Shown here: piece after piece, positions 11,501 through 20,401 of the stretch
Layout of the letters: each line of letters opens with the position of its first letter
How positions within the stretch are numbered: position 1 is the first letter of the stretch
Origin: Bolinopsis microptera
Taxonomy: Eukaryota > Ctenophora > Tentaculata > Lobata > Bolinopsidae
DNA: 64,000 bases
Assembly (NCBI RefSeq): GCF_026151205.1
Contig: NC_087084.1
Span: 5,325,538-5,389,537, forward strand
Direction: 5' to 3'
Made by a program: the position numbers and the translations under genes
The notes under the pieces: generated by a model
The model's database searches: none
What the model was told of the DNA's origin: nothing
Seen by the model: only the letters and a program-made list of their open reading frames with translations

Positions 11501-14208
11501 AATTATATGATATCCTTTCCAGTGCTTCATGATACTGATAGTATGTTTTAGAATTCTGCAACTTTAAACATATCTAACATAATCATTATGATATCTATAT
11601 TAATATTATATGTACCTGTACCAGGTACCTATACTTGTAACTTTGTAAGTTGTATTGTCTAATATTTAATAAACTAATAATATTTAGTAATCGGAATAAA
11701 TTAAAAACTATAAAACAATTATTTTATCCTTTATGTTATAGGAATAGCTTATTTACGTGGAAAAGGAGTTTCGATCAGAGAGGTGGCATTTACGACTGCT
11801 CCACCCACGGGCTCAACTAGTAAGTAATCAGCGGGGATTGCCATGCAGTTGCACAGGATAATTACACAGGAAATTACACAGGAAATTATGCAGGAAGTTA
11901 CACAGGATTACACTAGATTATACAGGATTACACAGGATAACACAGGAAATTACACAGGAAATTACACAGGACATTACACAGGATTACACAAGATTATACA
12001 GGATTACACAGGATTACACAGGAAATTACGCAGGATTACACAGGATTACACAGGATTGTATGCAGGGTTACACAGGATCATATGCAGGATTATATACAGG
12101 ATTACACAGGACATTACACAGGATTAAAACAGAGGATTACACAGGAGTATATACAGGATTACACAGGATTATATGCAGTATTACACAGCATACAAATTAA
12201 ATTGTAGGCCCAAAATTTACACTTACCTCTGAGGTTAATAGAGTTTTGACTTTTAATTTTCTTAACCTCCCAGCTCCTATGACTACATTGGCCGGTACCA
12301 AAGAATTGGTGACAGACACGATAGAAACAAAACCGGAAACGGAAGAGAGCGAATACGAATTACATCCGTCAGATGCAACTCACGAAGGGGATCAAGTTCT
12401 AGAAAAATGTATATTTGAAATTGAAGCAGCGATCCGCCATCCAACACAACAATATGGTTACGTCTTTTCTCGTGGTATATACGTCAGACTCGAGGCTGAT
12501 GACATGTACGAACAAATCTTACTACACTATTAGTATAGACAATAATAAACATGATTTATCATGATTGAGCAGTCGCAGAGTTACGCACACTCTTCTAAAA
12601 AAGATAGCATGACTCGGTGTACTCGACTGAAGCTACATTCCATTTCAACATTCTTATATAACTCGGAAGTTGTAGCTACATACTAAACCAATCAATCATA
12701 ACAAATGTCAAATGTCAATATACCAGGAACATGCCGGTAGTATCGGAAGGTTTTCCAAAGTACGTTGATAGCATATTGCCGGAACTGAGCGGGAAGATAG
12801 AAGCAGCTTTTACTGACTACGATAACGCTAGAACTTTCTTCTTTGTTAATTACGACGAGAAATCGTAAGTTCGTCATTTATTTTGTTTTTAAGCATTAAG
12901 GTTTTTAAAAGAACGGCCCCGGCCTCTCTGTCATCTGCAGTTTAAGCTTATTGTGTTTAATTAAGTCACGTGATAGTCGAGTGTAATGTGATTAATATGG
13001 TATTCATAGCTCCGTACGACAAACTGCAAACAAATTCGAACGAAGCTGACGATTGACAAATTTAAAATCTCCGAAACAACAATCTCGATCTGTCGTATCA
13101 ATCATATTTCGTTTGAACATTCCGGAACCCAGTTCATGTTCGTATTCATATTTTCACAACATGACATACAATATAATCATAATTATAAGTCCCTGTAATA
13201 CAATTGTGTATTACTATCATCATCGTCTATGTTGATATTTCAGGACAAGGCAAGTGTACAGATGGGACTGGCTCTACTCTGAAATGAAAAGGGAGGATGA
13301 GAGGACATTTGCCGCTCTTCCTCAAAATGATATCAAGGGGATCGCCAGGTTAGTTTGAGCCGCGCAACACTAACAACACGTGCAGCACTAACATTAACAA
13401 CACGGGGGTTGTGCAAAAAGGGGGAGGAGGATTTCTACAAAATGACGTGAATGAATATTTCTCACTGTCTAAATTCATTCCATGATTATGAACATGAGTT
13501 CTCATTTCTAATATGCTGGTCCCTCAGTTACCGTAGCAGTGTTGCGTTCCTGTTTGCAAACGAGTACTATGAGTGGACACCAAAGTTAGGGCTGAACAAG
13601 GAGGGTAGAAAATATAACAAACACGATGAACCAACGAATGAAAGTGGAGCTTTTGATGCTTTCTTACAAGGCTACCACCACAATGGCAGAAACAACGTAC
13701 CGGAGGTAAAATAACTTAAATAAAGCAGTCCTGATTTAATACTAACAGTCAGGGCCGGATCGTTAACATATTACAAATACATGAAGGGAGGGCCGTTAAT
13801 TGGAGAAGTTAGTTTAAAATATGGCTTACGCGTACGCAATATTATTGAATATGTGAACGACGTCTTCCACTGCACTGCAAAAATTACTCATGCGGGGATC
13901 CCAGGCTTCATCATCATGTTCATAAACACATTGACATTGTGATTGAAACCGATTGAAGATATGATGGAATGACAGGCTGATCAACGCCTCCCAGTAAGTT
14001 ACGTGTTGATGATGCTCAGACAATTAATACATGAATAATACGTATTTTAAAAACACTAATAAAATACGTATTTCAGAAATACGTGCTGCTCAGATCAGAC
14101 GTAATGCATGGCGGCAAGATTCTACACACCTACTCATATCTTCGCTTTGAAGAGGAAATGAATCTCCACGTGTGCGTTGACCATAACGATCATAACGCAC
14201 GTACATAA
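2600..14208 (+). CDS. Secreted mosaic protein: Cys module, Ig, FN3, FAMeT-like, Cys module, hemopexin
   Basis: Hand-built 17-exon model, about 874 aa: 2600-2648, 5502-5624, 5964-6089, 6356-6433, 7184-7429, 7654-7803, 8010-8146, 8352-8493, 9694-10158, 10819-10941, 11355-11477, 11742-11819, 12274-12505, 12727-12864, 13244-13348, 13528-13705, 14077-14208. Every junction is GT...AG and in frame, and most are phase 1, the signature of shuffled extracellular modules. Order: signal peptide MTQVVFHVLLFLPAFA; Cys module (CPIC, CDEDEHC, aa 17-125); an Ig-like domain (ISCNW ... FGCEV, 126-257); FN3 (258-350); one 465-base exon resembling the farnesoic-acid methyltransferase-like (Methyltransf_FA) domain (VWRITRTETSLLVECNGV); a second copy of the Cys module (506-613); hemopexin-like repeats (IEAAIRHP, KIEAAFTDYDNARTFFF, VAFLFANEYYEW). 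Likely a matrix or cell-surface adhesion protein; function is inferred from domains only. It could instead be two genes fused by this model. Confidence 0.72.
3048..4280. repeat. Tandem pair of ~612-bp near-identical repeats
   Basis: Two units (3048-3659 and 3660-4280) lie head to tail in intron 1 of the mosaic gene and differ at only a few bases and a small insertion near 3920. Each begins ACTAGAAACCC and ends near AATTATAGTATAG. The ends resemble those of the ~300-bp dispersed repeats at 5125 and beyond, so they may be related non-autonomous elements. A 70-codon open frame occurs in both copies but shows no domain. Confidence 0.8.
4545..5125. repeat. Intronic repeat, copy 1 (partner at 8697-9175)
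   Basis: This stretch and 8697-9175 share long near-identical runs (AAATTAGTC-CCGAAAAATTC, CAAAATGACTAAATTTATGG, GCTAGAGCTTCAGTTCTAGC). Short stretches further out (2875-2960 with 8555-8645; 5445-5492 with 9168-9230) are also shared, so larger intron blocks were copied within the gene. The copies differ by indels, including an (ATA)n run at 4724-4741 present only here. Confidence 0.7.
5125..5452 (+). mobile_element. ~300-bp dispersed non-autonomous element, copy 1
   Basis: Starts ATTATAGACTAGAAAGCCCG and ends ...GTGGGCGGTCGTACAGAC...GAATTATAG. Copies in the opposite orientation lie at about 9215-9495, 10225-10500 and 10505-10808 in the same gene. The length, repeated ends and lack of coding potential fit a MITE- or SINE-like element; the class is not settled. 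Confidence 0.55.
6466..6590. repeat. Minisatellite, ~10-bp GGATTACACA unit (short copy)
   Basis: Degenerate tandem array of CAGGATTACA / CAGGAAATTACA units in the intron after the third Cys-module exon. The equivalent intron of the duplicated module has a much longer version (11850-12185). Confidence 0.8.
8697..9175. repeat. Intronic repeat, copy 2 (partner at 4545-5125)
   Basis: Second copy of the block at 4545-5125, in the intron between the FN3 exon and the FAMeT-like exon. It lacks the (ATA)n expansion and has small deletions. Confidence 0.7.
9215..9495 (-). mobile_element. ~300-bp dispersed element, copy 2
   Basis: Reverse-orientation copy of the element at 5125: GACCGCCCACGTGCAAATTAG at one end and TTACCACGGGCTTCATAG at the other. 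Lies in the intron before the FAMeT-like exon. Confidence 0.5.
10225..10500 (-). mobile_element. ~300-bp dispersed element, copy 3 (partial)
   Basis: Begins at the internal CACGTGCAAATTAG motif and ends CTTCCTCCCTGTGACCATGGG, so its outer end is missing. It sits directly next to copy 4 in the same intron. Confidence 0.5.
10505..10808 (-). mobile_element. ~300-bp dispersed element, copy 4
   Basis: Begins TATAATTCAGAGAAT, contains GACCGCCCACGTGCAAATTAG and ends ACCACGGGCTTTCTAGTC. Its end lies only about 10 bases before the splice acceptor of the second Cys-module exon (10819). Confidence 0.55.
11267..11322. other. Inserted hairpin with GAA triloop (paralogous empty site known)
   Basis: A block containing CATACGTTGCATG followed by the stem GCGCGC-GAA-GCGCGC and a short GCC-GAA-GGC is present here. 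In the paralogous intron around 5925 the flanks are joined directly (ATAATTACTGCAGATG), so this is an insertion of about 50 bases since the duplication. A related arrangement is at 52411-52481. Confidence 0.6.
11850..12185. repeat. Minisatellite, ~10-bp GGATTACACA unit (expanded copy)
   Basis: Same array type and same relative intron position as 6466-6590, but about 330 bases long. It produces a spurious open frame rich in TQE/TGN repeats on the plus strand, which is not a gene. Confidence 0.85.
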
Positions 14209-15147
14209 GTTAACCATTGTCTGTAATCAAGCGTACATAGTTCAAAACGTTAAAGTTAGACCACGAGACTTTTAAATGTTGTGCTACTTATACTTATAGC
14301 TGTTCAAATATTTTACTTGAAAATATAGTTTAATCATTGTTTTTTTTTAATTGTATGGAGCTTCTGGTATAGACTATAGATCGAGTAGATATATGTAGTA
14401 ATATAGTGCGTATATTTTAGCTTTACTTTATAATTTATATTAATTAGTTAATTTAAGATCAATAGAAACCTAAAACCAGTTATGAGCATAGTAAATCTAA
14501 GATGTATCTTAATGAATTGATTACTCTGCTAAGTGCATGCATAGTTGTTTAATAGTTGATAGTTCAAAAGTTTGTAATTTGTAAACCAAGATTTTTCATT
14601 TTGTTCGTCGAAAAAGAATAAAATCAATTGAGTGACAATACAAAACTTAAAATAAGTTAGACTTTATAAGGATATGCATAAATTAGAAAACCGACAATAA
14701 ACAGGGATTTACTAGAAAACTGATACATTTCTCCCATCTTATCCTCTCAAAAATTGTATTTAAGCGGTATTTGGCAAGCGGTATTTAATGAAAAAATCTA
14801 ACGATTATTCAAAGGAAACTAAAAATGAAGTTCAAAAAATTGATATTTCCTATTTTAAAGACCTTGGCTATTGACAAAGCCAATTCAATAAAATATCTTG
14901 TCGATTGTGGCTTCTCGAAAAAACGTGATAGTATTTCTCTTAAGCATCTACAATATCAATTTATTGAAAACCTCCTCAGGGTGATTCATATGTACTACCA
15001 CAGCTACAGTGACCATCAAAGTTCATCAGACCTATCAATTAACAGATTAACTTATAGTCCAATTAACCATTAATTGTACTATCAAAGTCCGTCCAATCAT
15101 CTCATCACACAGTGTATTCTTTTCCCGTGATCATGTAGTAGTGAGCG
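14209..15147. other. Intergenic; probable 3' UTR of the mosaic gene
   Basis: AT-rich. Contains possible poly(A) signals (for example AATAAA near 14620 in GAATAAAATC). An 82-codon open frame at 14825-15073 has no recognisable domain and no supporting context, so it is not called as a gene. Confidence 0.35.
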
Positions 15148-16730
15148 TCACCGTGTATATACTGCGACTGTGTGTCCCTCATAACGAGAGGTATTCGGTA
15201 ACTTTCCAAGTATCCGTCGTAAATTATACCTGAAAAGTAGGGTATATTAATTAATTGATATAATCAACAGTATATAATTTATTTAAATATAGTGAAGAAG
15301 ATGTTTTATGCTGCTTCTTTTTCTTTTGATTGGTCGGCGTCGACAGTAAGCCTTCCTTACGGTGGCTTTCACAACGCGTCCCCATTCTCCAACTCCTGCT
15401 GCCGGAGAGAGAGACTCCCAAATTATATAATATATACCATAAATATATTAAACATAGATATCGACAACAGACTCCGAGAGTCTTGAAGTTCTGTTACCAC
15501 CGCCCCTGGTGCAACCCCGCCGGGTTAACGACGGAGAGACAGGGACTTCCAGGGGAGGTCATGGCCTGCTACGTGCAACTCGTAGGAGTATGCAATGTTC
15601 CTGTAACGTCACTCTGTCACTGTAGACCGCTCCTCTATCGTTGTTTTGAGTGTCCGATCCAAAACCAAATCCTAGGGTACACGAGACGCGGAAGCCTGTG
15701 AGCGTGTTAGAGTCTTTTAAGTGTTAGAGTCCTAGGGTTACACGAGACGTGGTAGCCTGTGAGCGTGTTAAATCCTGGGGTTACACGAGACGTGGTAGTC
15801 TGTGAGCGTGTAGACCGCTCTTCTATCGTTGTTTTGAGTGTCCGGAAGGTGTTATTTGCCTGTGGGAAAAGCGGTTATGCTGCAGTTCTAAGGTTAGTAA
15901 AGGCTATTAGAGCCTTTCCTTTGTTGTAGAGATGGCTAGTCCCTTCCTTTGCATAGGTTAGAAACACCCATGCACCTCCCGTTCGAGCCACCCACCCCAC
16001 ACCGCGTGGAGGTTCGGTGAGGTTTTTCGTGGGGCATGTTGCATTGCAGTGGCGAAAATCGTCGTCATTTTCATCATGATGAAATGTGACATTTTTGCCA
16101 ACGAGCTGCAATGTTGCAATAGCGGAATTAAATAGGGCCATCAATATTTATCAATAATCTAAAATGGGCAGAACTCCAAATATTTAATTGAGAACTTACT
16201 CATAAGTTTACTATATAAACTAGGGTCCGTTAACTTGTGAATGTAAATCCGAGCTTCCTTCCTCATTCTATAATCCTCACATGATGCTATCACTGTTTCA
16301 TCTCTTATCCTGCAAATTGGTAACATTTAGATATTACAGTCTCAAATTTTCTAACTCAATGAATGGGAATTGCGAACTTGAACACAACATGCTTTAAAAC
16401 AAATAACCTTATCAAATAGACTCAAGGATCGCATAAGCTACCCAGTACCTAAAGCCGTAGTACATACATATTACATTATAGTTTATACTGGAGCTTACAC
16501 AGTGTAATTTTCTCCAGTCTGCGCCGCGTACGTTTATATAGGCGCGCGGCGCAGACTGGAGGAAATTACACTGTGTAAGCTCGATTCGGTGTAATGTAAT
16601 ATGTATGTACTACAGCTTAATTAAGAATAACAAATTAATCCCGCATATCTAACCTTTGGAACATTTCGATGGCTTTCTCTTTGTTACGGAGTCTCAAGTG
16701 TGCTTTGGCAATGTGCATCGTGTTTTGGAC
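15148..16730 (-). CDS. TPR-like protein, C-terminal exons (partial)
   Basis: Three phase-compatible minus-strand exons: 16654-16730, 16235-16309 and 15148-15229. The first encodes a helix-rich segment typical of a tetratricopeptide repeat (HIAKAHLRLRNKEKAIEMF); the second continues IRDETVIASCEDYRMRKEAR. The last junction is ambiguous. The stronger donor (GTTAAC) gives a tail ending VAVYTR at 15148. A weaker donor four codons later would instead put the last exon in the frame reading IIYDGYLESYRIPLV, ending at about 15110. Upstream exons were not found between 16740 and the Penelope-like element. TPR assignment is by pattern only; the family is not recognised. Confidence 0.4.
15690..15835. repeat. 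Short direct repeats, ~50-bp unit
   Basis: Three imperfect copies of a unit containing TTACACGAGACGTGGTAG and CCTGTGAGCGTGTTA. A second repeated phrase (GACCGCTC-TCTATCGTTGTTTTGAGTGTCCG) flanks the array at about 15625 and 15810. Confidence 0.7.
16457..16613. mobile_element. Near-perfect 157-bp palindrome (foldback/MITE-like)
   Basis: Outer arms of 22 bases (GTAGTACATACATATTACAT...) are perfect inverted repeats. Inner arms of about 38 bases (GAGCTTACACAGTGTAATTT..., from 16491) pair with 16543-16582 with one or two mismatches. Between the arm pairs is a short non-pairing bulge, and the loop is about 12 bases. It lies in an intron of the TPR-like gene. Confidence 0.8.
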
Positions 16731-16739
16731 CTGAAATGA

Positions 16740-17880
16740 AGATTTACTTTTATAACCTATTACTGATAAAACGTGTAAGTCAATTTGAAGTATGTAAATC
16801 TAATGATGGTTCGAAATATCTATAATTGAATAAAAACAGTGTGGAGAATATCTGCAGGCTCATTTTGTTGAAACACGCAATTTAAAAATAGAAAACTACA
16901 AAACTGCAAACTATACAGGGGGGGGGGGGCTAAAGTCACATACGTTGAGTCTTATACCACCGCCGTGTTTCATATTTGAGACTTGTAACTTTGCAGACGG
17001 TATATAATACTGTAACTGATTCCGTCGCAAAAATTTGAAAATTTGATTTTTAGGGGCCACGCCCAATCAACATTGATTTGCGTATACTCGTGTTTCTGAA
17101 CATGTTCGAAACTCTACTGTAACATATTGCTATAGGACGTGAAATCAGGAATATGATCTGAAAAGATGGAACAAAACTGATGTGAAATCCGGAGGGGGAT
17201 ATTTAAAACATATAAGTGATACGAAAGATTTTATTAGCAGGAGCTTTCAAAATGCTTGTGTAAATCGTCTTCATCTGTGAAAATGAAAAAGTTATCAAGC
17301 AATTAGTTTCTGTCGTTAGCTAAATTGATTGGGTAATAATCAATGATTACCCTATCACTAATAGACAGTTTTTGGGTTTTCCAAATAGTTTCTGGTTATT
17401 CTGATTTGCGACAAATGATATTGCACTGTTAGGATAAACGACGTTTCAAAGTAACAACTTCTTATTCATGCTGACAAAATTGGTAAATATGTGAGAAAAC
17501 TGTCTCATTAAATTTATTAATCAAAAATGGCTAAACGACAACAAATTGTTCAAATACTCGACTAAAATTAGAATCAAAATCTATATATATACACCACTAC
17601 TCGATCTGCTATTCAATAAACTTAAAACATCCACTAAACCGCAAGTACGTGATTGTGATCGTGTGATGGAATGACATGTACAGTGATAACAGATGATAAG
17701 ATGTAAGTGATAACAGATGATAAGGTAAAAGATACAATACATGTGAGATGGTGTATACACAATGTGAGTGAAATTATAGTGAGTGGTTACTGATTGTGAG
17801 CGAGATGTGAAAAAACATTAAAAATTACTACTGCTAGAAAACTGAAACTGTAGGCAATAAAAAGGGAATGAAACTAAAAT
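16740..17880. other. No recognisable gene
   Basis: AT-rich DNA with one G tract (16918-16929). No domain-bearing frame was seen. The right part is probably the 3' untranslated part of the Penelope-like element whose coding region ends at 17883. Confidence 0.35.
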
Positions 17881-17882
17881 AT

Positions 17883-19530
17883 CTAAAATTCTTCAGTACT
17901 AGCTATGATAAAACGTTTAATAGTATCCAGTTCTTCTCTCTTGTTAATTGTAGGGTTCAGATTAATAATAAACATCGCTTCGAAAATCTTTCTTCTGACA
18001 GTATTGGGCTCAATTCTTAAAATATCTACTTCTAAACTGGGATTTAACTCCTCATGACAGCTCGAATAATGTATGGCAAAAGCTTGACTAACATTAGAAG
18101 GGGTAGCAGGGTAGGTAGCGTAACGTAAGTGTTCTCCTACACGAGCATGTACTTTCCTACTGGTTTCTCCAACGTACAGCTGGTCACATAATTTACACTT
18201 AATCTTATATACAACATTCTTCACTTCACAATCTTTATTACAAACTATCAAAGGACAAATTTTACATGAATTAATACTGCACACACGTTTATCATACGGT
18301 CTGTTACTACATAAAATATTTCTCAATTTCGAAGTAGGTTTAAAGTTTACTTTAATAGGTAAATTGTTCTGCTTTACATAATTTCTAATCTTATTGCTAG
18401 TACTGTCCGAAATAAAATCTAAATTAAGAACTGTCCTGGAATCATCCTCAACACTCTGACGCCTGTTAGAATTACTACTGTTACAATAACGTCTTGGGTT
18501 CTGGTACCCGTTTTTCTGTAATAGATCATCAAGGAGTCTGAGAGAGTGCTCCTTTTCCGCTGGGCCAGATGAGATACGGCAAGCCTCGCTATATAGGTTC
18601 TTCACTGTATTAATCTTAACAGACTCAGGATGGCAAGAGTTGTTGTGCAGGGTAATATCCTTTTGTTGCGGCTTGCGGTACAATCTGCTGGTTGATTTAC
18701 CGTTTGGCTCGATCCGGACCTCAGTGTTCAGGAAGGGGATAAAATCGTCCTGTTGTTCTGGAAAGTCGACCTCCCACTTCAACTTTTTGTCCGGATCTTG
18801 GTCTGCAATCTGTTGAACCAGAGCAAGGGCTTCTTCTTTCGTCTCTGCAGTACTGGCAGCATCATCTATGTAGCGTTTGTAGAAGTTCGATAAGTATACC
18901 GATAGGTAGTGTCGATCGGTGTAGATAGAGTTCTTCTCGAACTTGTACACTCTAATGATGGCACAGAAGGGCCCTGGCCTCAAACCCATGAACAGACCAT
19001 CCTGCTGTAGCCAGAGAGTCCTGTTATACACAAAGAAAGAGTTGGTAAGGATGTGTAGTAGGATCTCATGAATGTCTGTCAGGCTGAGTCCCATCAGGTC
19101 CAAGCTGTCTCGGTGCTCTGTAGCTAGCTCAATGACATCGTCTATACAGCCCTGTACGTTTATGTGAGTGTATAAAGCTGAAATATCCGCGGCAAAGAAC
19201 TTTCTCCTGGCAAGCTGTTCCTGAGAGATCTGGCGGAGCATCTCTATGTGCTGGATTAAATTACTCAGGTGACTAGGCACCTCATTAAGGAGAGGTTTAA
19301 GAATGGTCGTCACTAGCCAACTGAGTCTCTCTGTAGGTGAGTCCACGCAGCTGATGATGGGTCTAACCTTAACCTGCTCAAGAGGGATCGTCGAGCGGAA
19401 GCTCTCCGGAGGGTTCTTGTGGGTCTTGATTTGGACGTACATGACTGGGAGGCTGACATGGTCAGGAACTCTGATCCGTCGTTTGTAGTCGTCGTCAAGG
19501 TTCCGCTGTGATGAGATCTTCTTCCACAGG
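17883..19530 (-). mobile_element. Penelope-like element: RT + GIY-YIG endonuclease
   Basis: Intact frame of 519 codons from the first Met at 19442, open upstream to about 19530. RT motifs: VKVRPIISCVDSPTERLSW, the A-box FFAADISALYTHI, GLRPGPFCAI and the catalytic YIDD box. The C-terminal third has a Cys cluster (CSINSCKICP) followed by a GIY-YIG nuclease: VVYKIKC, LYVGETSRKVHARVGEH and a distal Glu in KIFEAMFIINLNP. RT followed by GIY-YIG is the diagnostic order of Penelope-like elements, which move by target-primed reverse transcription. The 5' part is missing or in other frames, so the copy is 5'-truncated, but its coding frame has no stop over 1.6 kb, suggesting a recent insertion. Confidence 0.88.
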
Positions 19531-19559
19531 TTATTCGACTCCTATCACTAATCATGTGA

Positions 19560-20400
19560 TAGCTTGCTACGAAACCGTAATTAGGATCTCTGTCACAGAG
19601 ATTCTCTGTGCACGATTCCCATAATGCGGATCTAGTATCAACCAAATCACCTGATCACACGTAATGAACAAACTCGTTATGCTCCATATCTCGGTCGTCT
19701 GAGAAGCTAGAACTCGCAATTTTTCAGGGTATCAATGTAATTTGAATGGCCAAACACAATCCAATACAATTTGGCTCGATCCAATTATTCAATCTATCAA
19801 ATGAACATTCATTCGAAAAAGTGGTAATAGTGGTAATAGCAAGTCATACCAGAAAAAATTAACTCAGTCAGGCACTCACTGATTGAGCTATTAAGGCCAA
19901 AGTATGTGCACTGACTTTTTGGTGCACTGACAAACAAAAATATTTGATTTCCACGATAAATGTTGGGGGGGGGGGGGGGGGGAGCGTCAAATAAATAAAT
20001 ATACATAAATACCTATACCTATTTTGAAATCGGAGGGAATAATAGGTATTTATGAGGTTGATGCCCCCCCCCCCCGGCCCCCCTTCGTACTGATTATGGA
20101 GAATGTAAATCTATCGGTTCCCCCTCAAACATTTAACATTAAAATTACATTAAAATACGGAATTACGCACATTATTTCAAAGAATATTGAATATTGTTTC
20201 GGATAATAGAATTACATTGAATCACAGACTTTACTCTTTAGGTACCCATGAAGAAAAAAAAACACCACGAGTCACTAGTCAGTGAGTGATATGTGAAGCT
20301 CAATGATATAACTTTCCATCACATACATATTTCTCTACCTTTAGCTCGCTCTCTTCAGTCTTCTAGTATTTCCTCTCCTAGTTTCTTAACGTTACAGGAT
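19560..20400. other. Intergenic with inverted G/C-tract segment
   Basis: No gene seen. At 19965-20075 an 18-base G run and a 12-base C run face each other across a segment whose flanks are also inverted (AAATACCTAT / ATAGGTATTT), so the whole could fold. Otherwise AT-rich. Confidence 0.4.
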
Positions 20401-20401
20401 A

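Noticed and set aside
11843-12127. 94-codon frame rich in TQE/TGN
   Set aside because: Translation of the GGATTACACA minisatellite.
14825-15073. 82-codon plus-strand frame after the mosaic gene
   Set aside because: AT-rich, no domain, no context; could be chance.
15875-16144. 89-codon minus-strand frame
   Set aside because: No domain, lies in the repeat-rich 3' flank of the TPR-like gene and has no splice or codon support.
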